DNA from: Pseudoalteromonas luteoviolacea DSM 6061
GTDB taxonomy: Bacteria > Pseudomonadota > Gammaproteobacteria > Enterobacterales > Alteromonadaceae
Assembly (NCBI RefSeq): GCF_001625655.1
Contig: NZ_AUYB01000082.1
Span: 124,001-188,000 of the forward strand
Length of the DNA stretch: 64,000 nt
Direction: 5' to 3'
Shown here: piece by piece, positions 53,910 through 63,333 of the stretch
Layout: each line of letters opens with the position of its first letter
How positions within the stretch are numbered: the stretch's first letter is position 1
Position numbers and translations under genes: made by a program
Notes under the pieces: generated by a model
Database searches by the model: none
Seen by the model: the letters and a program-made list of their open reading frames with translations, nothing else
What the model was told of the DNA's origin: nothing

Positions 53910-55595
53910 ATGATGAAACTTTCTAAACTATCCAGCGCGATTTTAGTCGCCTCAGGCTTACTTGTCAGTGCTTGCTCGCAGCAGTCTACAGACACACCAA
54001 ATAACCAACAAGCTAAAGCCGATGCAACCAACTATGCTATGCAGAATATCGATAAACAGCGCTTGGATATTTATACCGAAGTCACATTAACAAGTGATTT
54101 GAGTCACCTTAATGACAATCAAAAGAAAATGATTGGCGTGCTAATTGACGCTTCTAAAATTATGGATAACCTATTTTGGAAGCAAGCGTTTGGCGAAGAC
54201 AAAGCAACATTCTTATCACGAATCCAAGATCCAAATGTACGTCGTTTTGCAGACATCAACTATGGCCCTTGGGATAGATTAGATGGCGACAAAGTTTTTC
54301 TGTCAGGCTTTTCTGAAAAGTCACCTGGCGCACAGTTTTACCCGCATGACATGACCAAAGAAGAACTCAATAACGCAGACTTTAAAGATAAACAAGGTCT
54401 ATATTCAATGGTCAAGCGAGACCAACAGGGCAACCTTGTTAGCACAGCCTATGCAACGGAGTTTAGATCTGAACTTGAAGAAGCTGCCAAACTACTGAGA
54501 CAGGCAAGTAACCTTGCAGTGGACAAAGATTTTGCTAATTATTTGAATTTGAGAGCAGACGCCCTTCTGAATAACAGCTACCAACCATCCGATTTTGCTT
54601 GGATGGATATGAAAAATAACCCTATCGATGTAGTTATCGGCCCAATTGAAACTTACGAGGACCAATTATTTGGTTATCGCAGCGCTTTTGAATCTTATGT
54701 ACTGGTAAAAGACCTCGCTTGGAGTGAACGTCTAGCAAAGTTTGCTGCATTCTTACCTGAACTACAAACTGGTTTGCCGGTAGCACAAAAGTACAAACAA
54801 GAAGTGCCTGGCTCGGATGCCGACCTCAATGCGTATGATGTTGTTTACTACGCTGGTCACTCTAATGCTGGCAGTAAAACAATTGCAATTAATCTGCCGA
54901 ATGATGAACAAGTTCAGCTTGAAAAAGGCACGCGAAGATTACAATTGAAAAACGCAATGCGCGCAAAGTTTGATAAAATTTTAGTCCCAATTGCCGACCA
55001 GTTGATTGTACCTGAACAGCGTAAACATATTACCTTCGATGCATTTTTTGCCAACACCATGTTCCACGAAGTTGCCCATGGCCTCGGTATTAAAAACACC
55101 ATCACAGGTAAAGGCACAGTGCGTCAATCACTACAAGAACATGCCAGTGCTATTGAAGAGGGCAAAGCCGATATTCTTGGTTTATATATGGTTGAACAGT
55201 TGCTGAAAAAGGGCGAAATTACCGAGGGTACTCTGGAAGACTACTATGTCACTTTCATGGCTGGCATCTTCCGCTCGGTAAGATTTGGCGCTTCAAGTGC
55301 GCACGGTAAAGCCAACATGATCCGTTTCAATTTCTTCAAACAAGAAGGCGCTTTTTCTAAAAATGCACAAGGGTTGTATCAGGTCGACATGGAAAAAATG
55401 GGCGCTGCAATGGCAAAACTTTCTAATCTTATCTTAACTCTACAAGGTGATGGAGACTATCAGAAAGTAGACGCTCTAATTGCAACTCATGGTGATATAA
55501 AAGCTGAACTGCAAGCCGATTTAGCGAAGCTTGCTAAGGCGAACATCCCAGTAGATGTCACCTTTAATCAGGGTAAGTCTGTACTTGGGCTTTAA
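53910..55595 (+). CDS. Lipoprotein zinc peptidase related to dipeptidyl-peptidase III (M49)
   Basis: 561 residues. Lipobox LLVSAC (Cys22) marks an outer-membrane lipoprotein with signal sequence. Zinc site HEVAH near residue 388-392, a second-ligand region EHASAIEEGKADILG near 412-426, as in M49-like peptidases (usual HExxGH replaced by HEVAHG). Presumably hydrolyses peptides in the periplasm or at the outer membrane. The convergent HIT gene begins 14 bp after its stop. Confidence 0.85.
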   Translation: MMKLSKLSSAILVASGLLVSACSQQSTDTPNNQQAKADATNYAMQNIDKQRLDIYTEVTLTSDLSHLNDNQKKMIGVLIDASKIMDNLFWKQAFGEDKATFLSRIQDPNVRRFADINYGPWDRLDGDKVFLSGFSEKSPGAQFYPHDMTKEELNNADFKDKQGLYSMVKRDQQGNLVSTAYATEFRSELEEAAKLLRQASNLAVDKDFANYLNLRADALLNNSYQPSDFAWMDMKNNPIDVVIGPIETYEDQLFGYRSAFESYVLVKDLAWSERLAKFAAFLPELQTGLPVAQKYKQEVPGSDADLNAYDVVYYAGHSNAGSKTIAINLPNDEQVQLEKGTRRLQLKNAMRAKFDKILVPIADQLIVPEQRKHITFDAFFANTMFHEVAHGLGIKNTITGKGTVRQSLQEHASAIEEGKADILGLYMVEQLLKKGEITEGTLEDYYVTFMAGIFRSVRFGASSAHGKANMIRFNFFKQEGAFSKNAQGLYQVDMEKMGAAMAKLSNLILTLQGDGDYQKVDALIATHGDIKAELQADLAKLAKANIPVDVTFNQGKSVLGL

Positions 55596-55600
55596 ACACC

Positions 55601-55629
55601 AAGCGGCGCTACAAAGCTAGCGCCTTTTT
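55601..55629 (+). terminator. Terminator overlapping the 3' end of the HIT gene
   Basis: GGCGCTA (55605-55611), CAAAGC, TAGCGCC (55618-55624), TTTTT. It is 6 bases after the peptidase stop, and its 5' arm overlaps the last codons of the convergent HIT gene. Confidence 0.85.
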
Positions 55630-56004
55630 CAACTCCACCAATTGCGCCTCGGTATAGGGCTGAGCGGGATTCACTCCCCAAACTGGTTTTGGCCAAGCAG
55701 CATCATTTACATAACGCGCTATATGATGCACATGCAACTGCGGCACCATATTCCCAAGCGCTGCAACATTTAACTTGTCAGGCTCAAAAACCGACATCAA
55801 TAACTCACTGAGTTGCTTTGACTCCTGCCAAAACAGAAGTTGCTGCTGTGCATCTAAGTCGATGATTTCTCTCAACCCTTCCACTTGTGGCACTAAAATA
55901 AACCAAGGATATTGGCAATCATTCATCAATAACACTTTACAAAGTGGCCATGTCGCTAGCTCAATACAATCTCGCTGCAACTCTGGGGCAAGTTCAAAAG
56001 CCAT
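55609..56004 (-). CDS. HIT-family hydrolase
   Basis: 131 residues. HIT motif QLHVHHIARY: relative to HxHxH the first His is Gln, common in this proteobacterial subgroup, while the catalytic central His is kept. Preceded by PWFILVPQVEGLREI and followed by DAAWPKPVWG. Nucleotide-phosphate hydrolase or transferase; substrate unknown. Its last codons form one arm of the convergent gene's terminator. Confidence 0.88.
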   Translation of the reverse strand: MAFELAPELQRDCIELATWPLCKVLLMNDCQYPWFILVPQVEGLREIIDLDAQQQLLFWQESKQLSELLMSVFEPDKLNVAALGNMVPQLHVHHIARYVNDAAWPKPVWGVNPAQPYTEAQLVELKKALAL

Positions 56005-56022
56005 TCTTCATACTCCATATAC

Positions 56023-56052
56023 AAAAGCAGATACCATAGATATCTGCTTTTT
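56023..56052 (-). terminator. Terminator of the M17 aminopeptidase gene
   Basis: Minus-strand AGCAGATA, loop, TATCTGCT followed by TTTTG; stem 8 bp. It lies between the aminopeptidase stop and the HIT start, and would also end any plus-strand transcript. Confidence 0.75.
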
Positions 56053-56096
56053 GAGTTAATTATCGAGGCAATAGAATTAAAACCTCTCGATACTAT

Positions 56097-57629
56097 TTAT
56101 AAACAGTAACGTGCAAATAAGCTACTCACAGTTGCAGCCGTTGGCTTACCATGTTGCCAATCTCCACCCTCAACACCACTTCCTGCAATATCCATGTGCA
56201 CATAAGGTAAAGGCTGCTCAGAGTCACAACCATGTTTATCCAATCCACCTACAATTGCCAAAAATGCCATAGGGAACTGGTGGCCACGTGCAGTTACCGC
56301 GGAAGGTGCATTATTGCTCGATATAACGTCATCCGCTAAAGTACGCGGCTTAATAAAGTCATAGTCCTCACGGCGACTGCGTGAAACTTCAGCACAGTCA
56401 GCCCACAAATCACCTTGATCTGCAATGAGTCTTGATACCGCATTTGCACGGGCTGGACCATTTTCTACATAGGCACTATAAGGCCCCATTGCACGAGCAG
56501 CATGGCCTGTTAGAGTTGCCACGGTAAATAGCTCTGGATTAATTTCAGACTTGGCTAAGTCCTTAATTTCACTTAGTAAATCACCCATTGCAAGGCGACC
56601 TTCAGCGTCAGTGTTACCAATACGTACACGAACACCTTCACGTGTGTCGATGATTTCATCCGGCACAAAGCAATCAGAACCAATTGAGTTTCTAACCACT
56701 GCCAAATAAGCAACCACTTTTACACCCTTAGGCTGATATTCTGCTACCGCTTTCATAAAACCAGCAACCGATGCAGCGCCACCTTTGTCACGGCTCATAC
56801 CGGCCATAAAACCACCCACTTTAAGGTCCGCGCCACCAGTGTCATAGACAAGACCTTTGCCCACAAACATTAGAGTACGTTCAACATCACCCTCGGGCAC
56901 ATATTCCATTTTCACAACGCGCGGATGGTGGCGTTCTACCGCGTAAGAGGCACGCGCTACCGTGCCTAGCATTGGGTAGTCTTTATCGATTGTCGCTCTA
57001 TCCGAGATAACTTCTACACTTACCGGTGTATTTTCAAATAACTTTACACAGTAATCGGCAAAAAGAGGTGGAGCCATACGCTCAGGCTCTGTGCCACAAA
57101 GGTCACGGGCAGCATATTGGCCTGCTGCAATCGCGTTTAATTGTGCACTTAGCGCTTCATCAGCACCAACTAAAAATATTTGCTCAACTGGCTCAATATG
57201 TTCACCACGATATTCACGTGCTTCAAGAGGTTGCCACAATGTCTGGCAGGCACCCAAAAAGGCAACTTGCAATGCATTTTTATAGCGCTCGAGCTGTGGG
57301 ACACCTGCCATCATTAAGACTGGCTTTGTCGCGCCCGCAGCTTTAGCTTGAGCAATACCAGCTTGGCCAGCTTCAAAAAAGCGGCGTACGTCATCAAAAT
57401 CTCGATTGACTGGACCGGTAGGTGCCACAATTAGACGTTTTCCAGGTATGCCCTCTGCTAGTAGCACACTTGCTTGGCTACTAAGCCTAGCATCAACGGC
57501 TAAATAAGGTGCTGCTGCATCATTAAGCTGCTGATCACCTAACTGGGTCACATCTGAAGTAATTACAATTACGGCATCCGCGTCATTTTGCTGCCAGCTG
57601 GATGCAGGCAGTGCGAGAGGAAAAGACAT
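56097..57629 (-). CDS. Leucyl aminopeptidase (M17 family)
   Basis: 510 residues from the ATG at 57629. The C-terminal catalytic domain has VGKGLVYDTGGADLK (metal Lys/Asp), RDKGGAASVAGFM and NTDAEGRLAMGDLL, the M17 signature. The N-terminal domain (1-170) fits M17 enzymes. It removes N-terminal residues from peptides in the cytoplasm. The longer frame (MIRKRAFF) starts inside the loop of a cstA terminator whose AAGGG arm probably serves as this gene's ribosome binding site. Confidence 0.92.
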   Translation of the reverse strand: MSFPLALPASSWQQNDADAVIVITSDVTQLGDQQLNDAAAPYLAVDARLSSQASVLLAEGIPGKRLIVAPTGPVNRDFDDVRRFFEAGQAGIAQAKAAGATKPVLMMAGVPQLERYKNALQVAFLGACQTLWQPLEAREYRGEHIEPVEQIFLVGADEALSAQLNAIAAGQYAARDLCGTEPERMAPPLFADYCVKLFENTPVSVEVISDRATIDKDYPMLGTVARASYAVERHHPRVVKMEYVPEGDVERTLMFVGKGLVYDTGGADLKVGGFMAGMSRDKGGAASVAGFMKAVAEYQPKGVKVVAYLAVVRNSIGSDCFVPDEIIDTREGVRVRIGNTDAEGRLAMGDLLSEIKDLAKSEINPELFTVATLTGHAARAMGPYSAYVENGPARANAVSRLIADQGDLWADCAEVSRSRREDYDFIKPRTLADDVISSNNAPSAVTARGHQFPMAFLAIVGGLDKHGCDSEQPLPYVHMDIAGSGVEGGDWQHGKPTAATVSSLFARYCL

Positions 57630-57662
57630 AAAAAAGGCCCTTTTTCTTATCATGAAAGGGCC
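57630..57662 (-). terminator. Terminator of cstA, its arm reused as ribosome binding site
   Basis: Minus-strand GGCCCTTT and AAAGGGCC pair (plus strand 57636-57643 and 57655-57662), followed by TTTTTT; the aminopeptidase ATG begins right after the T-run. AAGGG of the 3' arm is 8 nt from that ATG. Confidence 0.8.
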
Positions 57663-57693
57663 GATTATCGGTTATTTATCAAAAAGAACCAAG

Positions 57694-59391
57694 CTAGATG
57701 CTCGATTCTTTACTGTCCGGAGCACTTTGCGGTGTATTTTTCAGTTTACTCACCACACTCCAAGCTTCCAACATAACCAGTACACTCACAACAAGAACAA
57801 TAATATCTAAGCCAACCAACAGCCAATTACCTTTCTCGTAATACTCTCCCAGCTTAATTAATCCGGCAAAGAAAGCCATCAGGATCACAAAAATCATAGG
57901 GAGCAGTGTAAACTTGGCAGGCCTACCTAATTTGATCAGATATACAGAGATAACCAGCAAGGTTAAGCTGGCCAAAACCTGATTGGTTGAACCAAACAGT
58001 GGCCAAATAATCATACCGCCGCTGCCAGATGCACCACCAGCACCAAATGCTAAAAGCAAACAACAACCCACTGCGACAAATGTAGCTATTATGCCATTTT
58101 TCAATATTGGTAGCTTGTAGATATCACCCCACTCTTGAATAATATAGCGCTGCAAACGCACGCCTGAGTCCATCGTAGTCCCTGCGAAAAGCACAACCAT
58201 GACAGCTAATAATGTCGATGCAATTTCAGCGGGTAATCCCCACCCTGTGCTTATTAAATTAGACCCACCTTGAATGAAGGCACCTACCGAGCCAGCACCT
58301 AGATGGCTATATATTTCATGCCACTCCTCTGGTGATACGGCAAGCATAACACCACTCACGGCTACCAAGGTGATAAGTGCCAAAGACCCCTCACCAACGG
58401 CGCCCAGATAACCTACAAATCGACCATCAGTTTCTTTGTTCAATTGTTTAGAGCTCGTGCCCGACGACACAATCCCATGAAAGCCCGATACCGCACCACA
58501 AGCAATTGTTACAAACAACAATGGAATGATACTTGGCGTGTCAATCGCAGTTTGGGTATTAAAAGCAGGCGCCGTTATGTCTGGCATAACCACAAAAACA
58601 GCTCCATAAAGTAGCACTAAACCAACCAATAACTGCATGCCATTGATAAAATCTCTTGGCTGCAACAGCATCCAAACAGGTAACAGTGAGGCGACAGCAG
58701 CATATACAAATAAAATCAGAATCCAACTCGCCTTGTCTGTTAAGCCAAACAACTCACTAGGTAACGCAATTGGCATCCCACTGCCTGCATAAATTGTTGC
58801 ATACAAAATCACGACACCGACTAAACATAAAGGCACTAAGGGCACTTTTCTTTTAAGCAGTTGACCAATAACCAGCGCAACAACAATAGCAGCCCAAGCT
58901 GGAAATACCGCATTCGGGTTTGCCACAAATGAATTAGCGATTACCACCCCAAATACCGCATTAACCATAAGCAATACAAGAAACACAACAATCATAAATA
59001 AAGAACGAGTGCGTTTTCCTATAACGCTTTCAGAAAGCGCCCCCATCGACTTACCTTTATGGCGTGCACTAGCCCACAAAGCGCCCATATCATGGACTCC
59101 AGCGAAAAATATGGTGCCAATAACGACCCAAAGTACAGCTGGGACCCACCCCCAATAAACGGCAATGGCAGGACCAACTATAGGCGCGGCCCCCGCAACA
59201 GAAGTAAAATGATGCCCCCAAAGTACCACTTTGTTTGTGGGTACATAATCAACACCGTCATTGAGTTCATGGGCAGGAGTGACAAAGTCATCATCCATTT
59301 TGAAGATTTTTGTGGCAATAAACTTGGAGTATACAAACCAGCCAAACAGCATACCCAAGATACCAAACAACACTATCATGATAGATTGCAT
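57694..59391 (-). CDS. cstA: CstA-family carbon-starvation/peptide transporter
   Basis: 565 residues with about 14-16 hydrophobic segments across the whole length. CstA motifs: PIVGPAIAVYWGWVPAVLWVVIGTIF, FAGVHDMGALWASARHKGKSMGAL, ASGSGGMIIWPLFGSTNQ. Shorter than E. coli CstA (701), as in other family branches. CstA/BtsT proteins import peptides or pyruvate in carbon limitation. Its terminator is followed directly by an aminopeptidase gene, so peptide uptake and breakdown are neighbours. Confidence 0.93.
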   Translation of the reverse strand: MQSIMIVLFGILGMLFGWFVYSKFIATKIFKMDDDFVTPAHELNDGVDYVPTNKVVLWGHHFTSVAGAAPIVGPAIAVYWGWVPAVLWVVIGTIFFAGVHDMGALWASARHKGKSMGALSESVIGKRTRSLFMIVVFLVLLMVNAVFGVVIANSFVANPNAVFPAWAAIVVALVIGQLLKRKVPLVPLCLVGVVILYATIYAGSGMPIALPSELFGLTDKASWILILFVYAAVASLLPVWMLLQPRDFINGMQLLVGLVLLYGAVFVVMPDITAPAFNTQTAIDTPSIIPLLFVTIACGAVSGFHGIVSSGTSSKQLNKETDGRFVGYLGAVGEGSLALITLVAVSGVMLAVSPEEWHEIYSHLGAGSVGAFIQGGSNLISTGWGLPAEIASTLLAVMVVLFAGTTMDSGVRLQRYIIQEWGDIYKLPILKNGIIATFVAVGCCLLLAFGAGGASGSGGMIIWPLFGSTNQVLASLTLLVISVYLIKLGRPAKFTLLPMIFVILMAFFAGLIKLGEYYEKGNWLLVGLDIIVLVVSVLVMLEAWSVVSKLKNTPQSAPDSKESSI

Positions 59392-59513
59392 GGAATGTCC
59401 TCTGTGTTATTTTTGTATTAACATCACTTTAACACGGATATGCATAAAATCAGTTATATTTTAGTCGCACTAACCTACTACGCTAGATAGTCGATACTGC
59501 GACGTAACTGTAC

Positions 59514-60569
59514 TTAATTAAATAACCCCATTTGTACTTGGTTGCTTGGCGCTTCACCAAGGCCAATTTGTACACCAACCAGCCTCACTGGTTTGCTGCC
59601 ATGACGTGCCACAGCTTGCTCCAATAAAGTACATAAAATATCTGGGTCAATATCATTGAATTGGCATTCTTTGGTGGTTTGGGTGAAATCATAAAACTTA
59701 ACCTTTACACCCAATTTAGTAAACTCTCGCTCAGCTCGATACGCCGCACTACGTTTAGTTAACTCTGGGATTAGCTTTTCACACAGTATCGCCTTTAACT
59801 GTTCGAGATCTTTAATGTCTTTTTCAAAAGTAGTCTCAACACCTACTGACTTGCGCACGCGTTCGGTCTCTACACCACGTTCATCTATGCCTTGGCAGCG
59901 ACGCCACAACACTCGTCCAAATTTACCAAATCGATTTGCCATTTCATTTAGCGAGAGCGCTTTAACGTCTTTGCCATGAATCAAACCACATGCTAGTAAC
60001 TTTTCGTGCGTTACTTTTCCTACTCCAGGTATTTTTTTCAAAGGTAACGAGTCAATAAACTCATCCACTTGAGCAGGTGTGATAACACATTGGCCATTAG
60101 GCTTATTTTCATCGCTGGCAATCTTAGCGAGAAACTTAATCGGCGCGATGCCAGCTGACGCAGTGAGGCCGGTCTTGTGGTATATTTCAGCACGGATCTG
60201 CTGAGCAATTAATGTAGCACTCCCTTGGCAAATCCTACATTCAGTCACATCTAAATACGCCTCATCTAGTGACAAAGGCTCTATTAAATCGGTGTATTTG
60301 GCAAAAATAGCGCGAATTTGTTGTGAGGTTTCTTTATAAACTTGCATTCTCCCAGGTACGATAACAAGTTGAGGGCACAGCTGTTTCGCTTTGTAATTTG
60401 ACATTGCTGAACGCACGCCATACTCGCGCGCAATATAATTTGCGGTAGACAGGACGCCGCGATGGCTTCGACCACCAATCGCCATAGGAACGTTGGCCAA
60501 GGAGGGGTTGTCGCGCATTTCCACTGCAGCGTAAAAACAATCCATATCAATATGAATAAACTTTTTCAC
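59514..60569 (-). CDS. dinB: DNA polymerase IV (DinB)
   Basis: 351 residues from the GTG at 60569; E. coli DinB begins at the same place. The longest frame starts at a TTG that abuts the LexA box and is less likely. IHIDMDCFYAAVEMRDNP (catalytic Asp/Asp), SLDEAYLDVT (catalytic Asp-Glu), KFLAKIASDENKPNG and the IPGVGKVTHEKL HhH motif are all present; the C-terminal little finger region follows; ends with QVQMGLF, a clamp-binding motif. Y-family lesion-bypass polymerase. Confidence 0.96.
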   Translation of the reverse strand: MKKFIHIDMDCFYAAVEMRDNPSLANVPMAIGGRSHRGVLSTANYIAREYGVRSAMSNYKAKQLCPQLVIVPGRMQVYKETSQQIRAIFAKYTDLIEPLSLDEAYLDVTECRICQGSATLIAQQIRAEIYHKTGLTASAGIAPIKFLAKIASDENKPNGQCVITPAQVDEFIDSLPLKKIPGVGKVTHEKLLACGLIHGKDVKALSLNEMANRFGKFGRVLWRRCQGIDERGVETERVRKSVGVETTFEKDIKDLEQLKAILCEKLIPELTKRSAAYRAEREFTKLGVKVKFYDFTQTTKECQFNDIDPDILCTLLEQAVARHGSKPVRLVGVQIGLGEAPSNQVQMGLFN

Positions 60570-60590
60570 AAATGTGCCCACGCCCCACAA

Positions 60591-60606
60591 CTGTTTATAT
60601 ATACAG
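60591..60606 (-). promoter_or_regulatory. LexA (SOS) box of dinB
   Basis: CTGTTTATATATACAG is a perfect CTGT-N8-ACAG match, 22 bp upstream of the dinB start. This places dinB under SOS control. Confidence 0.93.
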
Positions 60607-60755
60607 TATAGTGACAGCTAAAGATACATTTGTCTAGTACCTCGAATTACCGCAGTTCGCAACCCCTTTACTGGTTCGCATATCATTGCGATTCAGCTAA
60701 TTTTTCCCCAACTTACTCCTTCTTCAATACAAAGCTCTGCAGATCAGGTTGAAAT

Positions 60756-60782
60756 GCTCTACACTGCTGTTAGAGCTTTTTT
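60756..60782 (+). terminator. Orphan plus-strand intrinsic terminator
   Basis: GCTCTA, CACTGCTGT, TAGAGC, TTTTTT: a 6-bp stem and T6. Upstream on this strand there is no gene, as dinB is on the other strand; downstream, the aldo/keto reductase starts at 60849. Either a small RNA ends here or it is an attenuator in the reductase leader. Confidence 0.75.
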
Positions 60783-60848
60783 ATATGTAGCGTCATTGCG
60801 TTCGCTGCATGACGAGAATAAATCAGTCCACCTTTGCAAGGAGTATGT

Positions 60849-61901
60849 ATGAAGTACAGCCAATTAGGCCACACGTCTATAGAAATTTCGCGTGTCTGTT
60901 TGGGGAGTATGACTTGGGGGTTACAAAATAATCAGCACGACGCTGACGAACAAATAAACTACGCACTGAGTCAAGGTATAAACTTTATCGACACCGCTGA
61001 AATGTATGCTGTGCCTCCGTCGCCTGAAACTTATGGTAAAACCGAAGAAATTATTGGCGACTGGATAAAACGTCACTCGGAAAAACGCCAAGAAGTGATT
61101 TTAGCCACAAAAATAGCTGGTGCAGGCCTTGATTGGATCCGAGGTGGCAAGCCCATAAATAAGCAGGCGATCATTGAAGCTGTTGAGCACTCTCTTACTC
61201 GCTTGAACACCGACTATATTGATGTATACCAGTTGCACTGGCCAAACAGGACCTCTCCACACTTTGGTAAACACTGGCATGGTATGCTTGATTTGCACGC
61301 TGTCAGTAAAGATCAGCAACTGGAAGAAATGGCAGACATCTTAGAGGGAATCCAAACCTGTATAAAGGCGGGCAAGATCAAACATTGGGGCCTCTCGAAT
61401 GAGACGCCATGGGGCTTAAATGCATATCTAAACCTGTGTAATCAACAAGGCGTAGAAAGACCCGTATCTATTCAAAATGAGTTCAATTTACTTCATGAGA
61501 AAGATTGGCCTTACCTACTAGAAAACTGTGTTAATGAAGACATTGCTTATTTGCCATGGTCACCACTGGCAGGTGGGTTACTAACAGGTAAATACTTGGG
61601 CGGTGCAAGGCCTGAAGGCAGCCGCTGGACCTTAATGCAGAGGCATGGCCTGTTTAGAGACACACAGTACTCTCAACAAGCTACCGCAGCGTATCAAGAA
61701 ATTGCTCATGAACACCATATGACCACAGCGCAGCTAGCCCTAGCGTGGTGCGATCAAGTGGATGGAGTTGCATCCACAATTATTGGTGCAACAAACATGG
61801 TTCAGTTAAAAGAAAATATCACCGCCTTCGACAAGCCCCTGCCGCCAGAAGCACTTGCCGAAATAGACACGATTCTCAAAACTTACCCCGTGCCTTTTTA
61901 A
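60849..61901 (+). CDS. tas: Aldo/keto reductase (Tas-like)
   Basis: 350 residues from the ATG at 60849 (AAGGAG 8 nt upstream), matching Tas (346). Conserved: SQLGHTSIEISRVCLGSMTWG, GINFIDTAEMYAVPPSPET (Asp, Tyr), EVILATKIAG (Lys), YQLHWPNRTSP (His), WGLSNETPWG, and GGLLTGKYLGG. NADPH-dependent aldo/keto reductase in the cytoplasm; natural substrate unknown. The terminator at 60756-60782 is 66 bp upstream, so it may be in the leader. Confidence 0.92.
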   Translation: MKYSQLGHTSIEISRVCLGSMTWGLQNNQHDADEQINYALSQGINFIDTAEMYAVPPSPETYGKTEEIIGDWIKRHSEKRQEVILATKIAGAGLDWIRGGKPINKQAIIEAVEHSLTRLNTDYIDVYQLHWPNRTSPHFGKHWHGMLDLHAVSKDQQLEEMADILEGIQTCIKAGKIKHWGLSNETPWGLNAYLNLCNQQGVERPVSIQNEFNLLHEKDWPYLLENCVNEDIAYLPWSPLAGGLLTGKYLGGARPEGSRWTLMQRHGLFRDTQYSQQATAAYQEIAHEHHMTTAQLALAWCDQVDGVASTIIGATNMVQLKENITAFDKPLPPEALAEIDTILKTYPVPF

Positions 61902-61974
61902 TCAATTCAACAAACAACACAATGCAGGTGTGGTAGTATCATCACCCTGCATTCATCCGATACAATCAACATCC

Positions 61975-62487
61975 ATGAAACAACTCAATTTGATGCCCGC
62001 AGAGCCGTTACCAGGTTCGTGCTTTGTAAGGCAGGCCGCACGTGCAATTGTCATACGAGGCAATGAAATACTGCTTCTTTATACCGCTCGCTACGATGAT
62101 TATACCCTTCCAGGTGGCGGTATTGATGAAAACGAAAACATTGAATCCGCTTTAGCAAGAGAGTTACTTGAAGAAACGGGTGCCAAATCTGTAACGAGCA
62201 TTCAACCATACGGTATCTATGAAGAATACCAGCATTGGTATAAACCTGATTTTGATACTGTAAAAATTATCTCACATTGCTTTTTAGTGGAGATTTGTGG
62301 CGACTTTACGGCACCTCAAATGGAATCTTATGAGCAGGCCAATGGTATGCGTCCTGTTTGGCTGCCTATCAAAGAGGCTATTGCACACAACAAATATGCT
62401 TTAAAAAACAGTGATAAGAAAGGCCAATCATTACAACGGGAAACGATTATCTTGGAGACAGTTGCGAAAGAGTTTAAATTGAACTAA
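61975..62487 (+). CDS. Nudix hydrolase
   Basis: 170 residues from the ATG at 61975; the longer frame adds 15. Nudix box GGGIDENENIESALARELLEETGA matches Gx5Ex7REUxEExGU exactly. Uses Mg to hydrolyse a nucleoside diphosphate linked to another moiety; substrate not predictable. A second part follows with HWYKPDFDTVKIISHCFLV. Separate gene, 73 bp after tas. Confidence 0.88.
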   Translation: MKQLNLMPAEPLPGSCFVRQAARAIVIRGNEILLLYTARYDDYTLPGGGIDENENIESALARELLEETGAKSVTSIQPYGIYEEYQHWYKPDFDTVKIISHCFLVEICGDFTAPQMESYEQANGMRPVWLPIKEAIAHNKYALKNSDKKGQSLQRETIILETVAKEFKLN

Positions 62488-62565
62488 CAAACATACTCTT
62501 GGTCCTATGCACTATTCCACATTGTCCTGAAATGGTTGAGAATAATAAAAAGGGAATGGAACCCA

Positions 62566-63246
62566 GTGCATAGAACCGCAAAAACAATTCTTTTTTCTCT
62601 CGCTGTCCATTTGATTGTGTTATTTGCCCTGTCTAAACAAATAATAATTGCACCTCAAACTGCAACGGCACCCGCAATGAAAACATATTTGGTGATCGAA
62701 GACAGAAAAGCCCTGACACCGCCACAGACTGCGCAGCAAACTGTACACAATGACAAAACAAAAGCTGAGCCTGAGCCTGAGCCAAAAAATTCATCCACGT
62801 TAGATGCACCAGTGCAATTATTAGAGCCAGCAGCCCCCTCCCTAAATAACGCACCTTCCACAGTGGTGACCAATAAGCAACCTAGCCAATCTGATTTTAA
62901 AAAGCTCGACCCACTTTCTGGGTTAGAGAGATTCAAAGCACAGCAGGCTGAAGCTAATGCTACTGTGCGCATGCACAAAAAATCGCCTCATGTACACAGC
63001 AGTAGTCGCATTACGGTACCAAATTCCCATGCCGCTGACTCATTCAACATTCCAAAAATCGAAACACACAATCAAATCTACACTGAGTACCGAAAAGGAG
63101 ACAGGTGCTTTAAAGTTATGCATGGCGACCCAAGCTCTCCTGTACCAGAAGGGTTTTCAAATGAATGGGTTTCTCTTGGGTATAAATGTAATAATGTAAT
63201 AAAAAGTTCATATGAAGCAGTTATGAACAAGTGGTTAGACAAATAA
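62566..63246 (+). CDS. TonB-like single-pass protein of unknown function
   Basis: 226 residues from GTG at 62566; a TTG at 62536 is the longest start. One N-terminal TM (FSLAVHLIVLFALSKQIIIA), then a Pro/Glu-rich, low-complexity periplasmic stretch with a short EPEPEPK repeat (about residues 66-75), then a C-terminal globular part with CFKVMHGDPSSPVPEGFSNEW. The layout resembles TonB or an anchor/spanner; the C-terminus does not match TonB clearly. Two Cys in the C-terminal part could form a disulfide. Confidence 0.6.
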   Translation: MHRTAKTILFSLAVHLIVLFALSKQIIIAPQTATAPAMKTYLVIEDRKALTPPQTAQQTVHNDKTKAEPEPEPKNSSTLDAPVQLLEPAAPSLNNAPSTVVTNKQPSQSDFKKLDPLSGLERFKAQQAEANATVRMHKKSPHVHSSSRITVPNSHAADSFNIPKIETHNQIYTEYRKGDRCFKVMHGDPSSPVPEGFSNEWVSLGYKCNNVIKSSYEAVMNKWLDK

Positions 63247-63333
63247 CCTCAATAAATCTGACTTCGAATTGGTATTTTATAAATTCTGTTCTAAGTTTTG
63301 TTGTTAGGAGCAACAAGGTTAAAGGAGTAGATA

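Noticed and set aside
60570..60590. TTG at 60590 as dinB start
   Set aside because: It abuts the LexA box and would leave no room for a ribosome site; GTG at 60569 matches the family N-terminus.
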